DNA of 64,000 nt from CAZNOG01 sp964574635 (GCA_964574635.1 CAZNOG010000006.1:1-64000); one strand, 5' to 3'; numbered from the stretch's first letter, positions 51,685 through 60,257 are shown. Notes: generated by a model from the letters alone, not told the origin. Made by a program: numbers and translations.

Positions 51685-52503
51685 ATGAACACACCGGCGA
51701 AAAAACGAGACGTGATGAAGAAGCACCCCTTGGCATTGCATCGATGGATACCCGTCGCCATCGTTTTTCTCATCCTGTCTACGGCGGCGAATGCCCAAGA
51801 CGAATGGGAAAATCTCTCCACACGGGAGAGGATAAGAATCGGTGAACAAGAAAAACGGGAAGCCGAGAACGACGCGGAATTTCAAAAATTAATGCGCGAA
51901 GGTCATTCCCTTTTCGAAGACAAGCACTACCTCAAAGCCATCAGAAAATACGAGGAAGCACAAGAGCAAAGGCCTTACAACGTGTACCCCAAGGTCATCA
52001 TCGCCGATATCGAGCTGTCCATGAAAGATACCTTGGCCATACTTCGCGAAAACGAGAGGCTCGAAAATCTGCGGAACAACCCCCCGCCTCCTCCCCAAGC
52101 CGAAGAAGAATCCACCGAAGAGTACAAGCCGGAATTGACCGAAACCAAGCAAGAGACGATAGACCGGCTGAGCGACTGGGAACGGGAAGAACGGCGCAAA
52201 CGGGAAATGCAACGAGAACGGGAAAGACAGAGGGAGGTAGAACCGAGCTCCGTGCAGACATCGGGTGAAGTTCCCCAAATGAGCACCGAAGAATATCAAG
52301 CCGAGTTGGGCAGAACCTATCCACAGGGTGTGACCGAAACCGTGGAAAAAGAGGGCAACAAAACCATCACCACGCGCATCGTGGTGAAAGACCAAAAAGG
52401 AAATTCATACCGCAAAGTAGCCCACGATTGGGGCGGAGTGTTTTACTTCAAAAATGGCAAAGCCGTGACCCAGCGCGTGTGGGATGAAGAGACCACCCGG
52501 TAA
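51685..52503 (+). CDS. Exported protein with single TPR-like region
   Basis: 272 aa; ATG 51715 (MKKHPLALHRWIPVAIVFLI) is an equally good start, giving a normal signal peptide cleaved near ANAQ. The mature protein has one TPR-like helix pair (MREGHSLFEDKHYLKAIRKY), a proline patch NNPPPPPQAEEE, a long charged helix (ERRKREMQRERERQREVE) and a C-terminal beta region (ETVEKEGNKTITTRIVVKD) resembling beta-hairpin tails seen in other Bacteroidota exported proteins. No family recognised. Convergent with the DUF1684 gene (26 bp). Confidence 0.7.
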   Translation: MNTPAKKRDVMKKHPLALHRWIPVAIVFLILSTAANAQDEWENLSTRERIRIGEQEKREAENDAEFQKLMREGHSLFEDKHYLKAIRKYEEAQEQRPYNVYPKVIIADIELSMKDTLAILRENERLENLRNNPPPPPQAEEESTEEYKPELTETKQETIDRLSDWEREERRKREMQRERERQREVEPSSVQTSGEVPQMSTEEYQAELGRTYPQGVTETVEKEGNKTITTRIVVKDQKGNSYRKVAHDWGGVFYFKNGKAVTQRVWDEETTR

Positions 52504-52529
52504 TCTCGGTCAATGGAAATAGCCTCTGA

Positions 52530-53153
52530 TCATTCGACCCGTGCGCCTGCTCGGATGGGCACTTCAAGGTGATTTTCCCTCGGCGGAATTGGGCAAGAGT
52601 ACCTTTCGCTGTATACGCAGTACGGGTTGTACGCGAAGTTGAAATCCACCACCGCCGTTTCCCCTTCGGGGAGATCCACTTCCAAGTAACGCCCTCCCCC
52701 GTACGTGTCGAAACCCGAAGTCTCATCGGTGAAAGGCACGAAGAGGGAATTTCCCTCCGGCGATTGGCGCATCAAATCCAAATTGAGATAGGCCGAGAGT
52801 TCCAACGATACCGAATCCAAATCAAAGCGGATCAGCCCCGCCTTTTGGTACCGTTGTTTGATCTCGCCCGTGGTTTCGAAAGTCATGGGTTTCTCTCCGC
52901 TCAGCGGCACCCACCGCGCCTCTACCCGAAACGCCGGGTCGTAGGCGTACCGCGGCACCGAGTCGAACTCGGCGAGCATCTCGGCGCTGAGCGGCGTCTT
53001 TTCGGCGTCGGCGAAATCGCCGTCCACTTTTTGCCAAAATTCCTCGTACGCCTCCCGTGGCGTCAGATCCCTTTGCGCAACATCCTGCGTGCACCCCGAC
53101 GAAAAAGACAAGAGCGCCGGCAACAAGGGAAGAAAAACAATTCGCTTCATCAT
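52530..53153 (-). CDS. DUF1684 domain lipoprotein
   Basis: 207 aa. Signal with lipobox MMKRIVFLPLLPALLSFSSG followed by Cys. The mature protein matches DUF1684: EFWQKVDGDFADAEKTPLSA, then LSLFVPF-like GNSLFVPFTDETSG, TYGGGRYLEVDLPEGE, VVDFNFAYNPYCVYSE and YSCPIPPRENHLEVPI. The conserved YNP-CAY-like segment is present as YNPYCVY. Function unknown. A TATTTTTG element lies 4 nt from the first ATG. Confidence 0.88.
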   Translation of the reverse strand: MMKRIVFLPLLPALLSFSSGCTQDVAQRDLTPREAYEEFWQKVDGDFADAEKTPLSAEMLAEFDSVPRYAYDPAFRVEARWVPLSGEKPMTFETTGEIKQRYQKAGLIRFDLDSVSLELSAYLNLDLMRQSPEGNSLFVPFTDETSGFDTYGGGRYLEVDLPEGETAVVDFNFAYNPYCVYSERYSCPIPPRENHLEVPIRAGARVE

Positions 53154-53157
53154 TCCG

Positions 53158-53165
53158 CAAAAATA
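53158..53165 (-). promoter_or_regulatory. -7 promoter element for the DUF1684 gene
   Basis: TATTTTTG on the minus strand, exact TAnnTTTG, 4 nt from the first ATG (7 nt from the second). Confidence 0.5.
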
Positions 53166-53258
53166 CACATCTTGCGATGGCTGAGAGCGGGACGTGCACG
53201 CCTTCGGTAATTCACTTTTTTCGGCGAGGCACGAAAATATTCACCATCTTGCAAGTTC

Positions 53259-54041
53259 ATGGAAATCACACGTGCCATAAAGGATGCCGAGACAGCCTTG
53301 CGCGATTTTCTGGAGTACATTCTGGAGAGAAACCACGGTGAAAACTGGCCGGAACACTGCGGCCTTCCCCCCGAAAAAATCCAAATTTGGAAGGAGAGAA
53401 AAGCCCTGGCCGAAGCGGAAGCCACGCCCATCTCCGCACCGGAAAAACTCATGTATCACGCTCCCTTCGAAGACCTTTCGGAAGTCATCACCGAAAACTG
53501 GAGCGGCGATCTCCAACCCATTTTTCCCGACCTCGACAGAACAACCACCTACCTGCGCATTCTGGAATCGTACCGCAATCCCGACAACCACCTCCGCGAG
53601 TTGTTCATCCACGAAAAACACCTCCTTCTGGGCATCACCGGCGAGATCCGCGCGCAAATCACCGCTTTTCGCAGTTTGCTGGAACTCGGCAAGCAAGGCT
53701 TCCCACGCATAGAATACGTCAAAGACGACCTGGGCAACATTTGGGTGCCGGGAAAACCCCGACGCGTCAAAACCAACCTCACCCTGCGCCCGGGCGACAC
53801 CATCGAATTCATCGTCAAAGCCAGCGACCCCGAAGAAATGCCCCTGGAATACAAAATCCACGGCGAAAAATGGCAAACCGGCAACATCTTGCTCTTCGAA
53901 ATCGGCGACAAGCACATCAAAAAACAAGCGCAAATCAGCATCACCATCCGCAGTTCCCGCAAGTTTCACGCATTCCCCCTCGGCTACGACGACCGCGTGG
54001 TCTTCGAATACCAAATCGTGCCTCGTAGCAAAAACCAGTAA
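53259..54041 (+). CDS. Possible HEPN-domain protein with C-terminal beta domain
   Basis: 260 aa, no signal peptide. The N-terminal ~145 residues are helical and resemble Swt1/Apea-type HEPN regions: an ESYRNPDNHLRELFIHEKH segment gives Arg106-x4-His111, the RX4-6H pattern of HEPN ribonucleases, next to a helix (HLLLGITGEIRAQITAF). The C-terminal ~110 residues (VKTNLTLRPGDTIEFIVKAS onward) are beta-rich. HEPN proteins act as RNases in toxin-antitoxin, anti-phage and stress systems, but some are inactive scaffolds; function here is not shown. The DUF1883 gene follows after 176 bp. Confidence 0.45.
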   Translation: MEITRAIKDAETALRDFLEYILERNHGENWPEHCGLPPEKIQIWKERKALAEAEATPISAPEKLMYHAPFEDLSEVITENWSGDLQPIFPDLDRTTTYLRILESYRNPDNHLRELFIHEKHLLLGITGEIRAQITAFRSLLELGKQGFPRIEYVKDDLGNIWVPGKPRRVKTNLTLRPGDTIEFIVKASDPEEMPLEYKIHGEKWQTGNILLFEIGDKHIKKQAQISITIRSSRKFHAFPLGYDDRVVFEYQIVPRSKNQ

Positions 54042-54063
54042 AAAAAGACGCGTAGGTTTTTTT

Positions 54064-54080
54064 GGGTTTTTGTGGGTGTA
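54064..54080 (-). repeat. Dispersed intergenic motif, copy 8
   Basis: TACACCCACAAAAACCC on the minus strand, followed by AAAAAAACCTACGCG. Lies between the HEPN-like and DUF1883 genes. Confidence 0.7.
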
Positions 54081-54182
54081 TCCTCATTCCGGAAGTCGAC
54101 CGGCAATTCCGGCTCCATCCGTGGCACGGATCAAAATTCACGTGCACGGCCAATAATTTTTGCCACCTCGGCGAGTATCGAT

Positions 54183-54190
54183 TATTTTCG
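54183..54190 (+). promoter_or_regulatory. -7-like element for the DUF1883 gene
   Basis: TATTTTCG, one mismatch to TAnnTTTG, 27 nt before the ATG. Confidence 0.45.
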
Positions 54191-54217
54191 CTACCTTAAT
54201 CGATCATATCTCCAACC

Positions 54218-54565
54218 ATGAAGTTTTTACACAGACCCTTCAAGGCCAACCCAAAAGACGTGGTGGTCGTAGAGTTCAGCGCTCCAACCAAAGTTCTTTT
54301 GCTTCATCGGTTGGAATTCAATCGGTACAAAAAAGGTCGAACGTATCGGTACCGCGGTGGTTTCGCGGAAAAATCACCGGTGGAATTCACCATTCCTGCC
54401 CAGGGCACTTGGCACGTGGTCATCGAAAAAGGCACGTACAAAAATCCCTTGGAAGTCACCGGCAGCGCCAAGCTCATTCCCCACCACTACGATACGCTCA
54501 ACGGAATGGAACAACTCGAAGGCCGAAAAAAAAGCGTCACCGAATACGACGACACCCTCGATTAA
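54218..54565 (+). CDS. DUF1883 domain protein
   Basis: 115 aa, no signal peptide. DUF1883 features: VVVVEFSAPTKVLLLHRLEF, then FNRYKKGRTYRYRGGFAEKS and FTIPAQGTWHVVIEKGTY (the W-H/Y-V-V end). In other bacteria DUF1883 is sometimes fused to TIR domains, which suggests a signalling or defence-related role, but its activity is unknown. A helical C-terminal extension of about 30 residues (IPHHYDTLNGMEQLEGRKKS) follows. The stop codon overlaps the cyclophilin start (TAATG). Confidence 0.8.
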   Translation: MKFLHRPFKANPKDVVVVEFSAPTKVLLLHRLEFNRYKKGRTYRYRGGFAEKSPVEFTIPAQGTWHVVIEKGTYKNPLEVTGSAKLIPHHYDTLNGMEQLEGRKKSVTEYDDTLD

Positions 54566-55389
54566 TGCCCCGTTTCCCCATGTACCGCCACGTCGTCCGT
54601 ACCACGTGGATTTTTCTGTTTTCCCTCGCCGTGCTCGGTTGCACCAGCCCTGACACGGGTACCGACACCGACTCAACCTCCACACCCGAAACCGCACCGG
54701 CTCCCTCACCGGCCGATACCACAACCGCACCCAAACCGGCCAAAAGGGAATTTCCTCTCCTGAACAACGACAACGTCGAAGAATTCCTGATGGAGTACTT
54801 CAAAGCGAATCCGGAGCGCAGAATCCTGGTGTCCACCCCTCTCGGCGACATGAAGGTGAGGCTCTACGACGATACTCCGCTCCACACGGCAAATTTCCTG
54901 ATGCTGGTCAAGCGCGAGTATTTCAACGGCACCGAGTTCACCCGCGTCATCGACGACTTCATCGTTCAGGGCGGAAACAACGAAAGCGAAACCGAGGAAA
55001 TCAAGGGAATTTTGATCGGAAGTTATTTGATACCTGCTGAGTTTCGCCCACAAAACATCCACAAAAAAGGCGTCCTTTCCATGGCCCGGCGCTACGAAGA
55101 CAATCCCGAAAAACGCTCGGCGGCTTACAACTTCTTTTTCGTCGACGGCCGCACCTTCAACGAGGCTCAATTGACCATCATGGCGCGCGATCACGACATG
55201 TCGATTCCGGAATGGAAGCGCGAAATGTACAAAACCGTCGGCGGCGCACCCCACTTGGACGGGCAACACACCGTATTCGGTGAAATCTACGAAGGCCTCG
55301 ACGTGCTGGAAAAACTCTCCGCCGTGGAAACCGATGAAGTCGATTGGCCCTTGTCGCCATTGCCGGTGGAAATGAGCGTTATCGAGTGA
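54565..55389 (+). CDS. Cyclophilin-type peptidyl-prolyl isomerase lipoprotein
   Basis: 274 aa. Signal region VVRTTWIFLFSLAVLGCTSP with lipobox LGC; a Thr/Pro-rich linker (TDTDSTSTPETAPAPSPADT) leads to the cyclophilin domain: LVSTPLGDMKVRLYDDTPLH, NFLMLVKREYFNGTEFTRVI, DFIVQGGNNESE, LSMARRYEDNPEKRSAAYNF and GQHTVFGEIYEGLDVLEKL. The FxFxQGG core is present as FIVQGG. Catalyses proline isomerisation in envelope proteins. Start at 54565 couples to the DUF1883 stop; ATG 54580 is possible. Confidence 0.9.
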   Translation: MPRFPMYRHVVRTTWIFLFSLAVLGCTSPDTGTDTDSTSTPETAPAPSPADTTTAPKPAKREFPLLNNDNVEEFLMEYFKANPERRILVSTPLGDMKVRLYDDTPLHTANFLMLVKREYFNGTEFTRVIDDFIVQGGNNESETEEIKGILIGSYLIPAEFRPQNIHKKGVLSMARRYEDNPEKRSAAYNFFFVDGRTFNEAQLTIMARDHDMSIPEWKREMYKTVGGAPHLDGQHTVFGEIYEGLDVLEKLSAVETDEVDWPLSPLPVEMSVIE

Positions 55390-55421
55390 ACGGATGTTCC
55401 CGATTTCCCACCCGAAGCCGG

Positions 55422-55429
55422 TATCTTTG
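55422..55429 (+). promoter_or_regulatory. -7 promoter element for the thioesterase gene
   Basis: TATCTTTG, exact TAnnTTTG, 7 nt before ATG 55437 and 22 nt before ATG 55452, which favours the second start. Confidence 0.55.
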
Positions 55430-55436
55430 AGCACCC

Positions 55437-55919
55437 ATGGAACTGAAAGACATGAACAAAATTCTCCAAAAATACCACGTCACCAACGCCTTCGGAAGAT
55501 TGATGGGGTTGGAAATCGGCGATACCACCCCCGGTCAGGCCGAGTACCGTCTGAAGATCGAACCTCATCACCTGTCGAATCCCATGGCGGTGCACGGAGG
55601 GGTGGTCGCCGCCATGATGGACGCCATCCTGGGTGTGGCCGCGTTGTCTCTCGCCGTCGAAGAAAACAAGCTTGTGAGCACCGTGGAGTTCAAGATCAAT
55701 TACTTCACGCCCATTAAGCTGGGCGACGAATTGGTGGGTCGGGGCAAAGTGGTGTTCGCCGGCAATCGCCTCATCAGTTGCGAAGGGGAAATCATCGTCG
55801 AAAATCGTGGCGGCACGGTGGCGAGCAAAGGTTTGGGCACCTTCAATTCCTACCCCGTGGAAAAAAACAGCCTGTTGATGGACGCCTTGAAAAACGAGCG
55901 CGACCGGGAAAAAAGGTAA
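55437..55919 (+). CDS. PaaI-family hotdog thioesterase
   Basis: 160 aa from 55437, 155 aa if translation begins at ATG 55452 (MNKILQKYHVTNAFGRLMGL). Single hotdog domain with HHLSNPMAVHGGVVAAMMDA, whose HGG segment is the PaaI active-site motif, and TVEFKINYFTPIKLGDELVG. Hydrolyses acyl-CoA or aryl-CoA thioesters; the substrate is unknown. The C-terminus (about 25 residues) is charged. Convergent with priA (22 bp between stops). Confidence 0.88.
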   Translation: MELKDMNKILQKYHVTNAFGRLMGLEIGDTTPGQAEYRLKIEPHHLSNPMAVHGGVVAAMMDAILGVAALSLAVEENKLVSTVEFKINYFTPIKLGDELVGRGKVVFAGNRLISCEGEIIVENRGGTVASKGLGTFNSYPVEKNSLLMDALKNERDREKR

Positions 55920-55941
55920 ACTTTTCCCTCACCACCTGCAA

Positions 55942-58398
55942 TCACTGCGGGTCCACGTCGATCACCAAGCGCACCGCGCGGAATTCCGCATCCGCGAAAA
56001 ACGACCGATTTAGCGCCACGAGCTTGGATTTGAATTCGGAAGGGCTCTGCGGTGGCATAATCTTCAAGACGATGTCCTTGAGGTAGCGGTTTTTGATCCG
56101 TTTTACCGCGGGATACTCCGGCCCCAATACGAATTTCGGGTCGAGAAACTCGATGAGACGCTCGTAATACCGCGCCGAGCAATGGTCCACCAGTTCACTT
56201 TCCCGGTGCACGAAGGTCAGTCTGATCAGACGCGCAAAAGGTGGATAAGAGTATTCGTGTCGCTCTTTCAGCTCTCTTTCCAGGACGTAATCGTAATCGC
56301 CGTCGATGACTTTTTGGATCACCCATTGGTCGACGTTGCGGGTTTGGATCAAAACTTTTCCCCGTTTTTGACGGCGACCCGCGCGGCCCGCGACTTGCGT
56401 CATGAGTTGGAAGCCCCGCTCGGTGGATCGAAAATCGGGAAAGCGCAGCAAGAGATCGGCATTGAGTATGCCCACCAAACTCACCCGGTCGAAATCGAGG
56501 CCTTTGGTCACCATCTGCGTTCCGATGAGGATGTCGGTGTATCCATCCTGGAAATCATTGAGAATTTGACTATAAGCCATTTTGCTCCGCGTGGTGTCCA
56601 TATCCAGCCTCGCGATGCGGGCATCGGGAAAGTGAATGGGCAGTTCCTCTTCGATGCGTTCGGTTCCGAAGCCCGCCAATTTGAAATCGGCGCTGCCGCA
56701 CGCCGGGCAGGCCGGTGGGCGGCCGTACCTGTTTCCGCAGTAATGACATACGAAGCGGTTCAGACCTTTGTGGTAGGTCACCGACACGTCGCAGCGGGTG
56801 CATTCGGGAGCCCAACCGCAGGCCAGACACAACATGATGGGTGCGTATCCTCGGCGGTTTTGGAACAAGATCACCTGTTCCTTTTTATCGAGCGATTCCT
56901 TCATCGCCTCCAGCAGGGCTTCGGAAAAATAGCCCGCCTTTTGCGCCGGCAAGGGCACGGCTTGGATTTCCGGAAGGTGCATTCCCCCGTACCTTTCGTT
57001 GAGATGCACGTAGCCGTACTTGCCCGTCCGAGCGTTGTGCATGGATTCAAATGATGGGGTGGCCGAGCCGAGCAGCGTCTTGGCTTGGTGGATGGAAGCC
57101 AGTACGATGGCCGAATCCCGGGCGTGGTACCGCGGTGCGGGTCGGAACTGCTTGAACGACGTCTCGTGTTCCTCGTCGACGATGACCAACCCCAGATTGT
57201 GAAAAGGCAGGAAAATGGCGCTGCGCGCACCGAGAATCAAGCGCGTGCGTTTTTCGTCGGGGTCGAGCACGCGGTTCCACAATTCGACGCGTTCCTGTTG
57301 GTTCAATCTGGAATGGTACACCGCCACTTCATCGCCGAAGTAGGATTGAAGCCGGCTGATCATCTGGGCGGTGAGCGCGATTTCAGGCAAGATGTACAGC
57401 ACCTGTTCCCCTCGGTCCAAGTGGCGGCGAATCCTTTCGACGTAAATTTCCGTCTTGCCCGATGAGGTCACGCCGTGCAGCAATACCACGTTTTTGTGTT
57501 CGTGTGCTTCATCGATCGATGCCAGCGCCTCGCGCTGTGCAGCACTGAGGGATGGGCGAGGCAAAGTATCGCCTTCGAAGACCGGAATGCGATCCACTTG
57601 CTTGTCGTACAGTTCGAATATGCCTTTATCGACAAGGGTTTTGACTGCTGCAGAATTCACACCGGCGACTTTCTGCAAGACCTGCCTGCGCACTTCCCGC
57701 AAGTCGCCTTCGTAGAGGGCGCTCAATTGCACGTACGCCAACAGTACCTGCAATTGCCTCTCGGCCTTCTCCACCATGCCGAATGCGGCTTCCAAGCCTT
57801 TCTCGTCGCGGTGCGCCTCCGTCAGTCGGACGTAGGTGACGAGCTTCGGCTTGTACTGCTCCTTCACTTCTTCCGTGGCCAACAGGGCGCCGGCTTCCAT
57901 GAGTTCTTTGAGAAGTTTCCCGATGTTCTTTTTGCCGAGCAGATCGCTGATTTCCTCGCCGGTCATGACCTCGCGGTTGGTCAAGGCAAACAACACCGTT
58001 TCCCCGTCGGCGGAAATTCCGGACGCATCTCCATCGTAATTCGGATTGATCACGTATTTGCTGTGGCTCGTGAGGCGCATGGCGCCGGGCAGCGCGGCGA
58101 GAAGCACCTCACCGAGGGTGGTGAGGTAGTATTCCGCCATCCAAGTCCAGAATTTTATTTGGCGCTCATTGACCACCGGCAGCGGATCCAAAAGGTCGTC
58201 GACGTATTTTGCGGTGTACTCCCTGGGCGGGTTCTCGTGGATGCGGAGGATGATGCCCGTCATTAATTTCCGTTTACCCAGCGGCACCACCGCACGGACT
58301 CCCACCCCGGCGTGCCCGGCCATCTCTTTGGGCAATCGGTACGTCAAGGCCTTCGGCAGTGCCAAGGGCAAGATCACATCGACGAAAAAAGTCTTCAC
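55942..58398 (-). CDS. priA: Primosomal protein N' (replication restart helicase)
   Basis: 818 aa from GTG 58398 (KTFFVDVILPLALPKALTYR, the usual PriA N-terminus). Restarts stalled replication forks. 3'BD and winged-helix domains lead to helicase motif I VLLHGVTSSGKTEIYVER, motif II LVIVDEEHETSFKQ, motif III GSATPSFESMHNA, the zinc-binding Cys cluster (CLACGWAPECTRCD, VCHYCGNRYGRPPACPACGS), and motifs V/VI (IGTQMVTKGLDFD, QVAGRAGRRQKRG). The earlier in-frame ATG lies upstream of the -7 element at 58422-58429, so GTG 58398 is preferred. Confidence 0.96.
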   Translation of the reverse strand: MKTFFVDVILPLALPKALTYRLPKEMAGHAGVGVRAVVPLGKRKLMTGIILRIHENPPREYTAKYVDDLLDPLPVVNERQIKFWTWMAEYYLTTLGEVLLAALPGAMRLTSHSKYVINPNYDGDASGISADGETVLFALTNREVMTGEEISDLLGKKNIGKLLKELMEAGALLATEEVKEQYKPKLVTYVRLTEAHRDEKGLEAAFGMVEKAERQLQVLLAYVQLSALYEGDLREVRRQVLQKVAGVNSAAVKTLVDKGIFELYDKQVDRIPVFEGDTLPRPSLSAAQREALASIDEAHEHKNVVLLHGVTSSGKTEIYVERIRRHLDRGEQVLYILPEIALTAQMISRLQSYFGDEVAVYHSRLNQQERVELWNRVLDPDEKRTRLILGARSAIFLPFHNLGLVIVDEEHETSFKQFRPAPRYHARDSAIVLASIHQAKTLLGSATPSFESMHNARTGKYGYVHLNERYGGMHLPEIQAVPLPAQKAGYFSEALLEAMKESLDKKEQVILFQNRRGYAPIMLCLACGWAPECTRCDVSVTYHKGLNRFVCHYCGNRYGRPPACPACGSADFKLAGFGTERIEEELPIHFPDARIARLDMDTTRSKMAYSQILNDFQDGYTDILIGTQMVTKGLDFDRVSLVGILNADLLLRFPDFRSTERGFQLMTQVAGRAGRRQKRGKVLIQTRNVDQWVIQKVIDGDYDYVLERELKERHEYSYPPFARLIRLTFVHRESELVDHCSARYYERLIEFLDPKFVLGPEYPAVKRIKNRYLKDIVLKIMPPQSPSEFKSKLVALNRSFFADAEFRAVRLVIDVDPQ

Positions 58399-58421
58399 GA
58401 AACGGGAGTTGAACGCAGACG

Positions 58422-58429
58422 CAAAGGTA
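58422..58429 (-). promoter_or_regulatory. -7 promoter element for priA
   Basis: TACCTTTG on the minus strand, exact TAnnTTTG, 23 nt before the GTG start. Confidence 0.6.
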
Positions 58430-58634
58430 AACGAATCGCACGGCAGACTCCCGGCGAATCGATGATGTGTCGCCGCCGGGTACCGCGAAGTCATTTTCTA
58501 CATCCGATATATTCACGCCACTTTTCCCGAAATTGAACGAAATGTGGAGCATCAAATCATTCGGCGAATGGCGCCTCAATTGAAAGTCGACGGTGACGAA
58601 TTAAAGTTTTTCAAAAAAATCGTATGGTCTATCA

Positions 58635-58642
58635 TCAAAAAT
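58635..58642. repeat. Target-site duplication, left
   Basis: TCAAAAAT, directly before the left IS end; identical to 59642-59649. Confidence 0.85.
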
Positions 58643-58665
58643 TATGATCATCCGCTAAGTTACCA
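58643..58665 (+). repeat. IS1595 left inverted repeat
   Basis: TATGATCATCCGCTAA, then GTTACCA. Matches the right end except GT versus CA. Confidence 0.9.
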
Positions 58666-58694
58666 CAACGTACATACATTACGTTACCGCGATC

Positions 58695-58702
58695 TAATTT
58701 TG
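58695..58702 (+). promoter_or_regulatory. -7 promoter element of the transposase
   Basis: TAATTTTG, exact TAnnTTTG, 16 nt before the transposase ATG, so the element seems adapted to this phylum. Confidence 0.6.
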
Positions 58703-58718
58703 TTCTAAAACATGGATT

Positions 58719-59636
58719 ATGAACATATTAGAATTTTACGGTCGATTTCCCACGGAAGAAAGGTGCAGGGAACATTTTCGGGCGATCAGAGAAAAACAGG
58801 GTATCGTGTGCAAGAAGTGCAAATGCGGCAAACACTATTGGTTGAAAGCCAAATGGCAATGGCAGTGCTGCGAGTGTGGGTTCCGCACCGGTTTGCGTAG
58901 TGGCACCGTGATGGAAAGTTCCAAACTGCCCATACTCAAGTGGTACTTGGCTATGGCCTTTATGTCCTTCAGTAAGAAGGGGGTGTCGGCTTGTGAGCTT
59001 CAGCGGCAACTTGGCCACAGCAGATATGAGAGTATTTGGAGAATGATGCATAAAATCCGGGAAGCGATGGGAAAGCGGGATGATCTGTACAACCTTGAAG
59101 GAATGATTGAGTTCGATGAAGGCTTCTTCGAGAAAGCCACAAGGAAAGGCACTAAACTAAGACGAGGGAAAGGAAGCCAAAAACAGGTGAATGTCGCGGT
59201 TATGGCTGAGTCAACACCTTTGGAGGATTTGGAAACCGGCAAAAATGAAAAGCATTTCAAGTACTTGAAAATGAAAGCACTTCAAAGTCAAAAGGCTGAT
59301 GCCGTAAACAAAACCATCAAAGAAAATCTCGACAAGCTCAGCATTGTTTTTTCCGACAAGAGTAAGAGGTACGTGGATATCGCAGATTTCGTCGAGTCGC
59401 ATTACTCTGAAAAATCCGACACAGTATCTGCCGGGTCAACACTCAAATGGGTACACATCCAAATCAGCAATGCCAAGCGGGATTTTCTCGGTAAATATCA
59501 TAAAATCAGCGGAAAGCACCTTCAGCGGTATTTGGATGAGTTTTGCTATAAAGTAAACCGAAGGTATTTTGGCAAAAACCTGTTTAACAGGGTATTGGTA
59601 GCGATATCCACTCAATACTGGTATGTTAGCGGATGA
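58719..59636 (+). CDS. IS1595-family transposase (ISXO2-like DDE)
   Basis: 305 aa. N-terminal zinc ribbon CKKCKCGKHYWLKAKWQWQC and CCECGFRTGLRSGTVMESSK, followed by a helix-turn-helix-like region (ACELQRQLGHSRYESIWRMM) and the ISXO2-like catalytic domain: first acidic in MIEFDEGFFEKATRKG, the middle VFSDKSKRYVDIADFVESHY, and the C-terminal SNAKRDFLGKYHKISGKHLQ with RYLDEFCYKVNRRYFG. All catalytic blocks are present, so it is probably active. The stop codon lies inside the right inverted repeat. Confidence 0.95.
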   Translation: MNILEFYGRFPTEERCREHFRAIREKQGIVCKKCKCGKHYWLKAKWQWQCCECGFRTGLRSGTVMESSKLPILKWYLAMAFMSFSKKGVSACELQRQLGHSRYESIWRMMHKIREAMGKRDDLYNLEGMIEFDEGFFEKATRKGTKLRRGKGSQKQVNVAVMAESTPLEDLETGKNEKHFKYLKMKALQSQKADAVNKTIKENLDKLSIVFSDKSKRYVDIADFVESHYSEKSDTVSAGSTLKWVHIQISNAKRDFLGKYHKISGKHLQRYLDEFCYKVNRRYFGKNLFNRVLVAISTQYWYVSG

Positions 59637-59641
59637 TCATA
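59619..59641 (-). repeat. IS1595 right inverted repeat
   Basis: Minus strand: TATGATCATCCGCTAA, then CATACCA. Contains the transposase stop codon. Confidence 0.9.
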
Positions 59642-59649
59642 TCAAAAAT
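59642..59649. repeat. Target-site duplication, right
   Basis: TCAAAAAT, directly after the right IS end. Confidence 0.85.
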
Positions 59650-59653
59650 TACC

Positions 59654-59661
59654 TATATTTG
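59654..59661 (+). promoter_or_regulatory. -7 promoter element just beyond the IS
   Basis: TATATTTG, exact TAnnTTTG, starting 13 bp past the IS end and 132 nt before the PLDc_N gene. Any -33 box would fall in the IS terminus, so the insertion may have changed expression. Confidence 0.45.
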
Positions 59662-59793
59662 CAATGATCCATCTTGCGATTTGTTGTGCGATTTGACAAA
59701 TTGTGAAGTTCAAATTGCCATTGCGTGTGGTATTCACTGCTTATAACGGTGAAAAAATTCGAATCAACTGACCTCCTACTAAAAGCCATCCAC

Positions 59794-59982
59794 ATGAATC
59801 CCAATTCGATCATCGGATACCTCGTCGCGGCAATGCTTATTTTGATAGTGATCCTGAATTTTTGGGCGATCATCGATCTCGTGAAGAACAAACGGAATAG
59901 AAAAAATTTGGGTGTCTGGATATTGGTGATCCTATTCTTTCCGGTCATCGGCCCCATCGTGTATTTTCAAGCGGGCAGATGA
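59794..59982 (+). CDS. Small PLDc_N-like membrane protein
   Basis: 62 aa. Two membrane helices (GYLVAAMLILIVILNFWAII and GVWILVILFFPVIGPIVYFQ) around a short basic loop (DLVKNKRNRKNL). The second helix with FFPVIGPIVYF is the phospholipase D N-terminal (PLDc_N) motif found in many tiny stand-alone membrane proteins. Function unknown. It lies 152 bp after the IS. Confidence 0.8.
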   Translation: MNPNSIIGYLVAAMLILIVILNFWAIIDLVKNKRNRKNLGVWILVILFFPVIGPIVYFQAGR

Positions 59983-60069
59983 GACGACGATAATCAAAAA
60001 GACGTAGCCGACCATTTGACTGTTTGAGAAACGAAAACGTTTTTGCCGAGGATCTCATCCGCGAGGACT

Positions 60070-60086
60070 CACCCACAAAAACAAAA
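60070..60086 (+). repeat. Dispersed intergenic motif, copy 9
   Basis: CACCCACAAAAACAAAA, preceded by GAGGACT. Lies between the PLDc_N gene and the SSS symporter. Confidence 0.65.
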
Positions 60087-60257
60087 AATCGACGCCCTTC
60101 GTCTTGAAATGCGCGTTGATATTCCCCCGCATTCCCTCCGACAATCGTTTTGGCTTTTCCGCTTTTCTTTACCAACAATGCAACGTGGGTAGATTGCACC
60201 GAGCATTTGCCACCTCACGGATTCATTCCCGTTTCTTTGGGGCAAGCGCAATACGTC

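Larger units (their letters stand above)
58643..59641 (+). mobile_element. Complete IS1595-family insertion sequence
   Basis: 999 bp bounded by 23-bp terminal inverted repeats (two mismatches) and an 8-bp direct repeat TCAAAAAT, the duplication size typical of this family. One transposase gene, intact. AT-richer than the surrounding DNA. It sits between priA and the small PLDc_N gene without breaking a recognisable gene. Confidence 0.9.
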
